A stretch of 64,000 bases of DNA from assembly GCF_002288925.2 (NCBI RefSeq), contig NW_022098024.1:2864814-2928813 (forward strand). Direction: 5' to 3'. Source of the DNA: Delphinapterus leucas. Taxonomy: Eukaryota; Chordata; Mammalia; Artiodactyla; Monodontidae. Shown piece by piece: positions 35,344 through 46,375 of the stretch; position 1 is the stretch's first letter; each line of letters opens with the position of its first letter. Under the pieces are notes generated by a model, which had not been told where the DNA came from, ran no database searches, and saw only the letters and a list, made by a program, of their open reading frames with translations. The position numbers and the translations under genes are program-made.

Positions 35344-36237
35344 ATTGTCTATCTTTCTGTGAATGTGGTTTTCGTTCCACAGGCTGCAGGATTTTAGTTC
35401 TTCTTGCTTCTGTTGTCTGCCCTCTGGTGGATGAGGCTATCTAAGATGTTTGTGCAAGCTTCCTAATGGGAGGGACTGGTGGTGGGTAGAGCTGGGTGTT
35501 TCTCTGGTGGGCAGAGCTCAGTAAAACTTTAATCCACTTGTCTGTTGATGGGTGGGGCTGAGTTCCCTCCCTGTTGGTTGTTTGGCCTGAGGTGACTTAG
35601 CACTGGAGCCTACAGGCTCTTTGCTGTGGCTAATGGCAGACTCAGGGAAGGCTCATGCCAAGGAGTACTTCCCAGAACTTCTGCTGCCAGTGTCCTTGTC
35701 CCTGCAGTGAGACACAGCCACCCCCCACCTCTGCAGGAGACCCTCCAACACTAGCATGTAGGTCTGGTTCAGTCTCCTATGGGGTCACTGTTCTTTCCCC
35801 TTTCATCCTAATACACAGATTACTTTGTGGGTGTCCTCCAAGCGTTTCCCCCAGTCCTGTCAAAGTCCTGCAATCAAATCTCACTAGCCTTCAAATTCTG
35901 ATTCTCTGGGAATTCCTCCTCCTATTGCCGGACTTCCTGGTTGGGAAACCAGACGTGGGGCTCAGAACCTTCACTCCAGTGGGTGGACTTCTATGATATA
36001 ATTGTTCTCCAGTTTGTGAGTCACCCATCCAACAGTTATAGGATTTGATTTTATTGTGATTGCGCCCTTCTTACTGTCTCACTGTGGCTTCTCCTTTGTC
36101 TTCCGTTGTGGGGTATCTTTTTTGGTGAGTTCCAGTGTCTTCCTGTCAATGACTGTTCAGCAGTTAGTTGTGATTCCTGTGCTCTTACAAGGGGGAGTGA
36201 GCGCACATCCTTCTCCACCATCTTGAACCAGTCTCCA
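35344..36237 (-). promoter_or_regulatory. L1 5' UTR / internal promoter
   Basis: About 890 bp upstream of ORF1, richer in G+C than the flanks. The element starts GGAGACTGGTTCAAGATGGT on the minus strand. This includes CAAGATGG, a YY1-type site (plus-strand CCATCTT, 36219-36225) at the position where L1 promoters use YY1 to set the start site. Presence of this end shows that the copy is not 5'-truncated. Confidence 0.85.
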
Positions 36238-36248
36238 AATTTGACTTT
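36238..36248. repeat. Target-site duplication of large L1, right copy
   Basis: aatttgacttt, identical to 30388-30398, directly beyond the L1 5' end. Confidence 0.9.
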
Positions 36249-36704
36249 AAAACAGGATAAATACTACACACATGCACACCTGTGTGTGTGTACACAGGCC
36301 CAGCAGAGGCTAGAATTCAAAGAATTTATAGTATTTAGAATTGAAGAAAAATGATTGTACAATAATATCCTGTTAGATGTTCACTAAAAAACTGAAGTTT
36401 CTTTTTTTTAATGATATTTAGAAGTAAATATTCATAGAAAAGAAAAACCTTAAAAGAAGATTGAATCTAATGAATACAGGCCTCCCTTAGGCATTTTTGC
36501 ACAATCCCAGTTAGAGAGAATGAACGTAAATAACACAGTCAACTTTAGGTTTTCTGTCTTATTTTTAAAAAGTAAAAATTCTTCTCAATGCCTCATTTGG
36601 CTAATAATATGTAGAATCTGAACCTCTAAAATTATCTGATTCGATGATTTGAAAAGATCTAACAATTAGTTGGAATATGGTGAAAATGGCAATTCCTGAA
36701 TTAA
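36249..36704. other. Unassigned non-coding DNA
   Basis: AT-rich, no gene or named repeat; a short TG/CA patch lies near 36270-36297. Confidence 0.45.
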
Positions 36705-36760
36705 ATAGATAGTTGATAGAGTTAGATAGATAGATAGATAGATAGATAGATGATAGATAG
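36705..36760. repeat. (GATA)n tetranucleotide microsatellite
   Basis: Seven or more near-perfect GATA units with minor interruptions. Confidence 0.95.
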
Positions 36761-37029
36761 TAAGAAGTTAATAGATAAGTCTATAAATAAAGCCATGCAG
36801 TGTTTTATCCCATTATTTTAAATACATCATAAGAATGCGAAATACTAGAGATGACAAACTTAGCCAAGTAACAACTGTATGAATATTTCTAAAGTATAGA
36901 AGCAACAACTTGAAAAGATGTTTCTCAGTGTTGTGCAAATGCTCAGGATGTGCACATTGAAAACTTAAGACATCATACCAATGCTGCTAATAACTGTGAG
37001 GAAAAGATCTTGGCTTTTTATTATAGTTC

Positions 37030-37195
37030 GGGGATGGGGTCTTGAGACCCCTCTTAAACCTCAGTTTCCTAATCTGATCAGTGGGGCAGATAACCTCACG
37101 ACTTTTGTGAGAATTAATTCAGATCATGTGAGGAAAGCCCAATGACAAGACAAAGGCATGTAATGTAATAAACACTCAACAAAGCATAGCTAGTG
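37030..37195 (+). repeat. MIR SINE fragment
   Basis: 'aaacctcagtttcctaatct' and 'ttttgtgagaattaattcag' followed by 'taataaacactcaac' fit the forward MIR 3' half. Confidence 0.65.
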
Positions 37196-38355
37196 AAATA
37201 CACCAAAATATGAATTTGGGTGCCCTGCCTTTCAACTCCTCTCTCCATAAGCTTAGTTCTATAAAATCAAGAGATCAAACTAAGGCTCTTAGAATACTAA
37301 CTGCCATTCCTTGTAATTATTAAATACTGTTTTTTTTTTATTAGAATATTCTTGGGCAAAAGGCTATTGTGTATATGTGTATGTATGCCTGTGTGTATGT
37401 CTCTCAAGTAAGCAATAGAGGGTGAAAAAGGGGGCCTGGATCTTGGAAAGAAATTCATAGGACATAAGCTGAGCAAATATTGCTTACTCTATTGATCCAC
37501 ACGTACTGCTGTTTATAATTGTGACAGGGCTTATTTTACCTCTGTTGTTGCAAGTTAAAATTTATAAGTGAAAGTTGGGCCAGAAAAAACTGAATGTATT
37601 AATGATGTGTGTGGAGTAAAGATTTTATTGTTTTACTTTTGATTACAAATGAACCGAGATGATGTATCACAGAATCTTTGAGTTGCAAAGAATCTTAGCA
37701 ACTGTTTTCAACCCAATTGCCTATTCCCTACTTTTCTATTTAAAATATTTTTTGTGAATACTCCTTACCCTATAATGGCCAGGTATTAATAAGTGATGAA
37801 TGCACTAAATAGTGATATCCTTAAGTAGATTACATAAGAAAGAACAGCATTGTAGATAAGCAAAATAGAGGAAGAAAATTTTCAAAAGAGGGCTTTATTG
37901 CTGGAATGAGGATTGTTAAAATCCACAGCTCAAGAAACATATAGTTTTGTTCGTTTTTTATAGTTAGCAGCTTTATCTTGGGATTTCTGAAAAATGATAC
38001 ATATTAAACATAAGCTGGGATTTTCAATATCCAATTAACTTTGAATACAAGTTGGCCTATGAAAAACAGAGCCTATTTAGCCTAGCTTTAAATATATCCT
38101 ATTTTTTAGTATAGAATTAAAGAATTCTGACATTTCTTAGTCAATGATGACCCTCACTTGACAATGTTATTATCTGTACATGAATGTGGCTATTAAGTCT
38201 GAATTATCTCAAACTTTTCAACGGACTATGTGTAGAATATTCTGTTAGCTTTCTGTTAGAGATGCATATATTAAGAGAAACTGAAAAAAATACAAAGAAA
38301 TAAATTGCTTTTCCTATGACCTGTCTGGTACCCAAGCATAAAAAGAACCATCCAT
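37196..38355. other. Unassigned AT-rich non-coding DNA
   Basis: No gene. A MIR-like scrap may lie at 37670-37730 ('cacagaatctttgagttgca'). Confidence 0.45.
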
Positions 38356-38410
38356 TTCAATTCAGTTCAGTTCAATTCAATTCAGCTTGATTCAATTTGA
38401 TTCTATTCAA
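38356..38410. repeat. Degenerate (TTCAR)n tandem repeat
   Basis: Eight or more related pentamers: ttcaa, ttcag, ttcaa and variants. Confidence 0.85.
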
Positions 38411-39165
38411 AGTGACTTGATTTATTCAACAAATATTTCTAGAAAGGTGTAAAAGAGTTAAAAAAAGAAATCTCTTGGCTTCTCGAGAGTTATAGTTAAA
38501 TACCACTAGGACTCGAAGAAGTTTACCTTCCATCTAACCCAATTTGGGAAGACCTCCTAGAATAGGTGACATTTAAAATGAGTTTTGAAGAAAGGGTAGT
38601 GCTGACAGAGGTAATATGGGAGACAAATCATTGTTGGCAAACAATCAGTTAAAGTAAAGCCCTAATTCTAGAAGAGTTGGGAAGTTCAGAGATGGAACTT
38701 AGACCTCTAGGTATGGGAAAGAGGAGCGTGCCTGAGGAAAGAAAATTCATGAGACCTCAATTTTGGTGGGTCAAGGTCCAGATAAGTAGTTATACTTAGT
38801 TCTGGAGACTGTCATGAGAAGAAGAGGGATGTGAAATTGCTGTGAAAAAAGAAAATAATGCTAGAGATAGAGGAATGATTAAGTGGAAGTGTCCACGAGA
38901 CAGTATGTGAGCTTAAAACATTGGTCCAGGCTAGACGATGAAAGGCCTGGCATTGACCCTTCACAACTTTTTGCACATTGGATCTCTGGACTGTTTTCCT
39001 TCCAAGCATTCATTTGTGCTGCTTCTCCATCCTGCCAAACCTACAATCAACCAATCTTTCAAATCCCAACATTTCCACCTCTGCCACATTTACTCGTTAT
39101 TACTATCTTGTATGGCACACAGTTACATATCAGGTATTCAATAAATATGTTTGATTAATAATTTA
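38411..39165. repeat. Old LINE (L2-like) pieces
   Basis: 'ttgatttattcaacaaatat' and 'gacctcctagaataggtgac' match the antisense old-LINE pattern also seen at 20945-21530. The far end (about 39050-39165, 'caggtattcaataaatatgt') looks like a forward L2 3' end. Family assignment is tentative. Confidence 0.45.
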
Positions 39166-39282
39166 AATTCCTCCTCAAAAAGTTTCAGCATCCACAGCTT
39201 GTGCTGCACAACTTCCAATGAACTTTGATTGTTTTATTTGTGCTTGCTTTAGATCTCAGAAAGTTATCCAAGTTTAAGTTGG

Positions 39283-39734
39283 TGCTATGGACTCAATTGT
39301 GACCCCCAAATGTCATATATTGAAAACATAATCCCCAATGTGATGGCATCTGGAGATAGGGCCTTTGGAAGGTAATTAGGTTGATATGAGGTCATGAAGT
39401 CATGGGGTCCTTATGATGGGATCAATGGGATTCAGTATCTTTATAAGAAGAACTAGAGACCGGGTCAGTATGTCTCTCTCTCTCTCTCTCTCCCCCTCCC
39501 TCCCTCCCTCTCTCTCTCTTTCTTTGACAAATGAGTATATAACAAGAAGGTAGCCTTCTGTTTCTCTTCACTATATGAAGATACAGCAAGAAGCCAGGAA
39601 GATGACTTTCACCAAAACACATGCTGGCATCACGATCTTGGACTTCTCAGACTCCAGAACTGTGGAAAGTAAATATCCTTTGTGTAAAGCCAAGTAGTGT
39701 ATACTATTTTGTTATAGCAGCCTGAGATAAGACA
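39283..39734 (+). repeat. MLT1-type MaLR solo LTR
   Basis: Nearly complete LTR from 'tgctatggactcaattgtga' to 'cagcctgagataagaca'. Between are 'aatccccaatgtgatggcat', 'ggcctttggaaggtaattag', 'tcttggacttctcagactcc' and 'actgtggaaagtaaatatcc'. A CT-rich run (39473-39524) has expanded at the place where MLT1A-like LTRs carry a CT stretch. The flanks gttgg and ggtgg are a plausible decayed 5-bp target duplication. No internal genes. Confidence 0.9.
39473..39524. repeat. CT-rich simple repeat inside the LTR
   Basis: (CT)n followed by (CCCT)n and (CT)n; polypurine on the minus strand. Confidence 0.95.
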
Positions 39735-39994
39735 GGTGGAGATTATGTTTTCTGCCTCTAACTATTGTCCTTCCTTTCCATGTCCTTTCAGAGTTTTGGA
39801 CAGGTAACGCTGAGGTAATCAGCCCATAGAGAAATCTATACTATACTGGATAATATTCTTTAGGGATTGTTTTGAATTGATAATATGATATAGTAGCTTT
39901 AAAACTTTTTGAAACATGAAAAATCAAAACAAATTAACCACAACCTTACGATTGACATACTGTTGCAAATACCTGTTTTAATTAATTTGTGTTG

Positions 39995-40625
39995 CCTAAT
40001 ACTGTTCTATGACATGGATATACAATATTTATTCATTCTAGCAACTCTGAACCTTCGATTTTTTTCTAGTAATATTTTTGCCATTATTAACATTGTTGCT
40101 ATAAAAGATCTTAAAAATCTCTACCGTAGAACATATGCAAGGTTTTCCTTAGAGTATATATTTTAAAATAAAATTGTTAGGACATTATGTATGGTTATTC
40201 AACTTTACTAGAAAATTGCACATTTTTACCCTCATGGTTTCGGCAATTAAATTTCCACATCAGTGAAAGGATATTCTAGGTGCTTGGATCAACATTGTAC
40301 TACTAGACTTATTTTGACAAACTGATGAGTGTAAAATGATATCTCATTGTGGTTATAAGTTGCAATTTCCTCATTGATGAGGTTGTCAATATTTTTTATG
40401 TATATTGGTTGTTTAGGTTTCCTCCTCTGTGGATTGTTTTCTCGAGTACCTTGTTTTAATTTTTCTTAATGTCACAAAGCAATTGTTTTTACACTTTGGG
40501 TCCTATTTATTGTCCATTCATGTGTGTTCTGAATACCTTCTTCCATATCATGGATTGCCTTTTCACACTATTTTTGGTGCCTCTGTATCCACATGTAATT
40601 TTAATTTGTAGAATTTGACAAATTT
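39995..40625 (-). repeat. Old L1M 3' region, antisense
   Basis: The order 'gacatggatatacaatattt', 'gccattattaacattgttgc', 'gatatctcattgtggttata' and 'ccatatcatggattgccttt' reproduces the reversed ORF2 end of old L1M elements, well diverged. Confidence 0.75.
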
Positions 40626-40890
40626 GTGGTTCATAATTTTTGTGTGTAACACAAACAACAGGAAATCCCTTATTTCAATCACAGAATTCAAATGGAGACT
40701 GCCATTATTTTCATAACCTAAATGAGAAGTCTTCTTGTCTTACATAGAGATAAGAGTAATTAGTCCCAAATGATTAATATAAGTAATATACTACATCCTG
40801 ATTGAGATCTGTGGAAAAATTATTTCCATGGTAGAGGGAAGTAGTTTTCTATGTTCAATGACTTTAGCTATAGAGCTATGATAAACTTGG
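40626..40890. other. Unassigned non-coding DNA
   Basis: No gene or named repeat. Confidence 0.4.
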
Positions 40891-41466
40891 TATATTAGTT
40901 ACCTATGATTACATAGCAAATTGCCGTAAAACCTAGGAGCTTAAAAAAATGTATTTTCTCATGATTTCCCTGGGTCAGAAACCAGGCATGGCTTAGTAGG
41001 GTGTCTCTGTCTTCAGGTGTCTTAGAAGTAGCAGTTAAACTGTCGACTGAGGTTGTGATTCCATGTGAAAGCTATTCCAGTCATAATCCATTTTTAAGTT
41101 CACTCATGGTGTTGTTGGCAAGATTTAGTTCTTCCCTGATTATGTGACTAAAAGCCTCAGTTTCTCCTGGACTGTTGGCTGAAGGCTCCCTCAGTTCCTT
41201 CCCCGCTGGGCCTTTCCATAAAGCAACTCACACCATGGCAGCTGGTTTCCTTAGGGCAAGCAAGTGAGTAAGAACATCTAAAATGGAAGCCACCGTCTTT
41301 TGCTAACCTCATTTCAGAAGTAGCATCTCATCACTTTCACAGTGTTACATGTGTTAGAGTGAATTACTAGGTCCAGCCCACGCTTAACAGGAAGAGATTA
41401 TACAAAGGCATGAATACCAGGAGGTACAGATCACTGGGAACCATCTCAGAGGCTATCTGCAATACC
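40891..41466 (-). repeat. Ancient MaLR-like repeat, antisense
   Basis: 'tattagttacctatgattac', 'gctgggcctttccataaagc', 'ggtccagcccacgcttaaca', 'ggcatgaataccaggaggta' and a 'gaaccatctcagaggctatc' end form a known mammal-wide LTR-like pattern shared with 53022-53570. The exact family name is not certain. Confidence 0.5.
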
Positions 41467-42389
41467 TGGCTTGGACCTACATGCTTAATCATGGGCCTAA
41501 TCATGCCTAAATCTGAATCTGAATCTTGGGTTGTACCATATTTTGGTTGGTTATGTGTTACAAGTAATCAAAGCAGTAATGATAGTCTCTGGATTAAACT
41601 GAGGGCAGCTCCATGGAGAAAGAAATTCATTTTTTTTTTAAAGGTAGAAAAGACCTTTGTATTGCAATGTTTGAGGGAAAAAATGGGAAGTCTTTTAACA
41701 CAGTGGCTCTTCCTACTAGTAGATGCGGTCTCTTCCAACTGGTTAGTCAGATTCAATTATTCAAATCCTCCCTTAATGGAAAGAGGCAGGAAGAGAGAGT
41801 TGGGGAAGAGGAACAGTGCAGTGTAAGCAGTTCCTCTTGTACAAGTTAGCATTTCCAAAATGCTAGGAAGTGTCATACTAAAGTACATGTATGAGTGTGG
41901 ACGGGGAGGATAATTGATGTTGCTTATGTAATGTGTTTTAAGAAATTTAGAAACTGGCTCATTTAAAATATCTTACTCACTAGGCCTAACCTATGCAAGG
42001 ACTTCAGCTTCAACTTGTATCAGAGCCTCTGTGGAAAAAGTATTACCCTGTTTATATTGACTTTCAGAACAAAGTTTCCACATTAGTGGAAAACAAGTAT
42101 CCCAGAGAACTTTCAGCTGGAAAGAGATAAAAGCAGTGTTTTCAAAAGGAAAAAAGAAGGACAGAAAGAGTTATGGCAGATGTTAGGGTGCAGACGGTTA
42201 TGGCTGTGATTAGAAATGAAAAAAGGGATGTTAAAAAGGATATTCATGGTTGTGAACAAAAATATCTTTCCTATGGTTATATACTACAGATAATGTTGAC
42301 AACATTTTCTCATTCTTATGTTCATGCCCCTTTGTTATTTGATTTTGTAGCTTTCAGACAAAAAGGCAGAGTTTATTTCTTCACCCCTT
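41467..42389. other. Unassigned non-coding DNA
   Basis: No recognised repeat. A 138-codon plus-strand frame (41410-41826) begins inside the preceding repeat and shows no domain. I regard it as chance. Confidence 0.45.
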
Positions 42390-42812
42390 GAATGTGAGTG
42401 GGTCTCACTTAAAACAACAGGTGTGCAGAAAGTGAAAGTGTGCATTTTGGCCTTGCCTCAAGAAGCCCTATAGCATTTGTTCATATTCCCATGAAACCTG
42501 CCACTTCCATGTGAATAAGTCTGGGTTAACCTGCTATATGAAGACAGACACATGGGCCAGTCAACACTTTCCCCAGTCAAACAGATTTCCAACCACCAGA
42601 TAAGTGAGTGAGGTCTTCCTGGATCGTCCAACCACCAGTAGACCTACCAGCTCCCTGCAAACATGTGAGTAAACCTAGTAGAGTTTAGCTGAATCACTCC
42701 AGACTTTAAAAAATCCTAGCCTATTCACAGAATTGTGAGTTACACAGAGTTATTGTTTTAACCCACACCTTTTTTGGAGTAGTTTCTATGCAGTAGAGGC
42801 TAATTGGACTTA
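42390..42812 (+). repeat. Probable MLT1-like LTR fragment
   Basis: 'attcacagaattgtgagtta', 'ttgttttaacccacacctt' and 'tctatgcagtagaggctaat' fit the 3' end of MaLR-type LTRs (agaattgtgag..ttgttttaagccac..). The 5' part is too diverged to bound. Confidence 0.45.
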
Positions 42813-43239
42813 TATACTATTTTACTTATTGGCTGCTATTTTACCATTGGCTGGTCTTAGTTTTGTATCCTAACTCTTGTAATAGTCCCTTCCTGCATGC
42901 TACAGGTATATATTCTAAGTACTATAGAAATGCCCTTAGTCAAGATTATTCACAATTATGAGCCTCATTTCCTTGAGAAGTAAGGAAGATAGAATAAGCC
43001 ACTTTTTGTTTCTCCATCTTAGACTCAGAGTATGTTGAGTTCCTTGCCCAAGGTAATTTATTCATATGGAGTCCTGCCAAAATATGGGATTTGCAGAATG
43101 TTAATATCCTTCAAGGTCTTAGTGGCATAAACATTACCTGCCCTTTGATTAATTTTACATTTCTAAATAGCTATCATTTTTATTTGCAGGAACCCATAGT
43201 TCTGTAGAGCCTAATAATACACCCATGATTACTCAGATT
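42813..43239. other. Unassigned non-coding DNA
   Basis: No gene or named repeat. Confidence 0.4.
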
Positions 43240-43440
43240 CTCATCTTTACCTCACTGGGTCCCAAATGTTGCAGTACATTGGAATCAACTGGGCATCTTT
43301 AATAAAAAATACTGACGTCTGTGTCCCAACCCTAGACGTTCAGATTTAAATGGCATGGAGTTCAGTCTGGGGATTGGAAGTCTTTAAATCTCCTCATGTG
43401 TTTCTAATGTACACCAAAGCTTAGACTCCACTGCCTTTAG
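43240..43440 (+). repeat. MER5A-type hAT-Charlie element
   Basis: 'cattggaatcaactgggcat', 'ctgtgtcccaaccctagacg', 'tcagatttaaatggcatgga' and the terminal 'caaagcttagactccactgc' fit MER5A. It is a non-autonomous DNA transposon without coding capacity. Confidence 0.75.
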
Positions 43441-44245
43441 CTCAGTCTTGACCTCTGCAACCCAACTGTATCATCAGACCATTGACAAGGGAAAGAGATG
43501 GCTTTAGAGTTATAAATATGTATATGTTTCACTCTTAGGATAAATTACCCCTATGTTTTTAAAAATTTACTACCTCATTTGAATATTCTTGGGTATTTAG
43601 ATTACAATAGATTGCAAAGGAAGCAGCTATCTACACCATAATGCTCTCTCTCTTCTGTAAAACATTTAATTAATGACCACCCTTTTCATCTATCACGGAA
43701 TGCTACAGTCTCACCCACATGGGAAGGTGGGTCACCTCCCTTAGCCACCAGAACTTGACATAGCATTCGCAATTAATGGCACCAAAGAAACTGAAGGAAA
43801 TATATCTTTCTGCTTAATAAAGAGTTCCTGCTGTTCTATCCATTTGTTTGCCTAAATATTTTTCAGTCCAAAGCCATCTCTAGCAATGAACCTCTAGTTG
43901 ACATCCAGCATTTCAACAATTGCTACTGGATTTTTGATGCTTTTTAATTTGTACAGCTACATTAGTCAGTGGGAAGCTTTTTGATTTTAACTGTTTCTGA
44001 AAGATACATCGTGTCCTTTTCCTTTAATTGGATTAAAACTTTTTTTTGGCTAAAAGGTGTGTATAATAGTACCAAAAATATAAAATATTATCATGAAACT
44101 GATGTTTAATAGTTCTGTGCACAGATACCATTCTTTAGGAATATTTGTGTACCACATCTCCTTATATGCCTGTGAACTAAAGGGTGTAGGTGCCTCCTTT
44201 CCAAATATTTGTCAATCAAACCACAGTAGTGTGCCCCAATATGAA
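43441..44245. other. Unassigned non-coding DNA
   Basis: No gene or named repeat. Confidence 0.45.
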
Positions 44246-44260
44246 ATAACATGAATGTAT
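44246..44260. repeat. Target-site duplication, left copy
   Basis: ataacatgaatgtat, identical at 44363-44377. Confidence 0.9.
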
Positions 44261-44362
44261 ATATAAGTCCATGCCACTGTATAGTTGATTCACTTTGTTA
44301 TAAAGCAGAAACTAACACACCATTGTAAAGCAATTATACTCCAATAAAGACGTTAAAAAATG
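44261..44362 (+). mobile_element. Extremely 5'-truncated L1 insertion (about 100 bp)
   Basis: Only the last part of the L1 3' UTR is present: 'ttgattcactttgttataaa', 'gcagaaactaacacaccatt', then 'actccaataaagacgtt' and a short A tract. Exact 15-bp target-site duplications flank it. Confidence 0.95.
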
Positions 44363-44377
44363 ATAACATGAATGTAT

Positions 44378-45039
44378 TCTTGTTTTCAATGGATCTGGTT
44401 ATAAGAATAAAATTTAGCTATTTTTACTTCTCTAGTTATTCTGAACTTCAGTTAGCTTGGACTATATTAATCAGACTGACCCAAGGAGCCAAAGAAGGAT
44501 TCAATTCCACCAGAAGATGAACAAATTATAGATAAGGGCAATTATTGTATGTAAAAGCTACTAAGGAAGCTGATAAAAACGTGGCATCTTTTCTTTCTTC
44601 ATAGACTTTTGCAAATTGAGTAGGATATTCCTCACTCTTCTGCTCCAATTTCTGTTTGAGAAGCTCTACTATATGGATTTGATTAGACAAAAAGGTAGCA
44701 AAATTATATGGCAGGTGGAAAGACAGTCCTTTTATAGAATTCTTTTTCTTTGCTGACTTTCCATGTTGTCCCAGAGACTTCAAGATATCTTGCCCTTTTA
44801 GTTTAAAGTTTATAGCAATTTCTAGTACTATGCACATGACATTTTATAGAAGATAACTCCTCAATGTCTTCCCACTGAAAACATGAATTGTCTTCATATT
44901 ACTTCAGCTTCTGGTTCCCCATTATTAGAGTCTGCTCTCATCTCTCAATGTGCCAGAGCCTCTCTCACAGACTTACCCCTGCTCCCATAGCACCGTGTGC
45001 AATTCTCTGCTGTAGATGGCATTTATCACTCAATGGGTA
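44378..45039. other. Unassigned non-coding DNA with a 103-codon minus frame
   Basis: A minus-strand frame at 44526-44837 encodes a Lys/Leu-rich 103-residue product that I do not recognise. No splice or promoter context supports it. It may be chance or a worn pseudogene. Confidence 0.35.
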
Positions 45040-45653
45040 TGTTGTAGGTAGAATTTTGACCCCCATGATCTTTGACCCTTGGTGTAAGCCCACGAACATT
45101 TCACATTACATGAAAAAGGAATTTGCCAACATAATTAAGGTTACAACCATTAAGATCTTAAAATTATCCTGAATTTTCTACATTAGCTCAGTCTAATCAC
45201 ACGAACCCTTAAAAACAGAAGTTTCTCTGGAGTCAGAGAGATGCAATAGAGGAGGAATCAGGAAGAATCAAGCAAGAGAAGGATGATGTGAACCATTGAT
45301 AGCTTGAAGGCAGAGAAGGCAACAGAATGAGGAACATATGTTGCCTAAGAAGCTGAGAGGTCTCTGACCTAACAGGCAGCAAGGACATAGGGACCATAGT
45401 CCTACAACCACCAGGAACTTAATTTCATCAACAACCTAAAGGAGCTTGGAAGCAGAATCTCCCTCAGAGCCTCCAGATAAGAGCACAGGCCAGCTAGCTG
45501 ACACCTTGATTTTGGCTTTGTGAGACTCTATGCAGGGTACCCAGTCAAGCCCACCAGATTTCCGACACACAGAGATTTTAGAAAATAAATTTGTGGTGTT
45601 TTAAAATGCTAATATTGTGCCAACTTTTCACAGCAGAAATAGAAATTAACACT
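45040..45653 (+). repeat. MLT1-family-like LTR, long form
   Basis: It begins 'tgttgtaggtagaattttga'. It has 'gatctttgacccttggtgta', 'tggaagcagaatctccctca', 'gacaccttgattttggcttt', the poly(A)-signal block 'agaaaataaatttgtggtgt' and 'agcagaaatagaaattaaca' at the end. The order fits a MaLR LTR of about 600 bp. Subfamily is not assigned. Confidence 0.7.
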
Positions 45654-46260
45654 AAATGAGATGTGACTTTCTGTGGATCCCAGTAAGCCAGGCATCTTAC
45701 ACTTATGGTCTTATAATAATTACATATATTTCTCCTGTTATACAGTGCCAGCTCTGTGTTATTATTAATGCTTCCTTAGAAGATCATTTTATTATTATTA
45801 TGTTTTAATGCTTACTATCTATTTACTGAATGAGAGCCAGATCCAAGTCTTTTATTTGACTTCTGTGATCAAAATCCTTTCCTTTTTTTATTAGTAGAAA
45901 GGTTTCCTGTTGACCTGTGTGAAATATAAAGGGAAAATGATGTGGGACTACACTGTGGAGAATAAAAATACGTCAACACCAAGGAAAGCAGAGAGAAGAG
46001 AACACATATCCTTGGTGACATAGTTTGAGCTGATGGATTAAGCCACAACATCTAGACTTTTTGGCCACTTGCACCAAAAATTGTTCCTTTATTTTCAAGA
46101 TCATTTGCATTAGTTTTCCTGTGCCATACAATACAAATTTTTAATTGTGGCATTATATATATATAATTCATTTTAAATAGGACTAAGTAAACTTGCAGCA
46201 CACAATCACCAAATCACCTTTACACTAAGTATTACTGTGGTCCACATGTGTGTTATGTTG
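45654..46260. other. Unassigned non-coding DNA
   Basis: AT-rich, no gene or named repeat. Confidence 0.45.
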
Positions 46261-46375
46261 ATTATGTCTTTGCTTTTCTGGTACATCATAAATGCCTTGA
46301 AGTCAGAAACCATGTCTAATGCACATCATGAATGTTATTGAGACTGCACTTGAATAAATCATTGAGAACAGTTAG
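46261..46375 (+). repeat. L2 LINE 3' end
   Basis: 'aaatgccttgaagtcagaaa', 'ccatgtctaatgcacatcat' and 'cttgaataaatcattga' follow the L2 3' terminal order. Confidence 0.55.

Larger units (their letters stand above)
30399..36237 (-). mobile_element. Nearly full-length LINE-1, antisense, inactive
   Basis: A complete L1 in reverse: the poly(A) tail appears as a T tract at 30396-30405, then a short 3' UTR, ORF2 (about 30575-34460), ORF1 (34474-35343) and a 5' UTR reaching 36237. Exact 11-bp target-site duplications flank it. The length of about 5.84 kb is close to full for mammalian L1. It cannot move now: ORF1 and ORF2 are broken by several frameshifts. The 3' end stops about 170 bp after ORF2, without the distal 3' UTR seen in the other L1 pieces here, which suggests an early poly(A) site. 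Confidence 0.95.

Noticed and set aside
36705..36760. Regularly spaced repeats that might suggest an array
   Set aside because: Simple tetranucleotide microsatellite. No spacers, so not a CRISPR array; the genome is mammalian.
41410..41826. 138-codon open frame
   Set aside because: It starts inside an ancient antisense repeat and has no domain, signal or conserved motif that I can see.
44526..44837. 103-codon minus-strand frame with a protein-like composition
   Set aside because: No recognised family and no exon context; comparable frames occur by chance in this window. A protein search would settle it.
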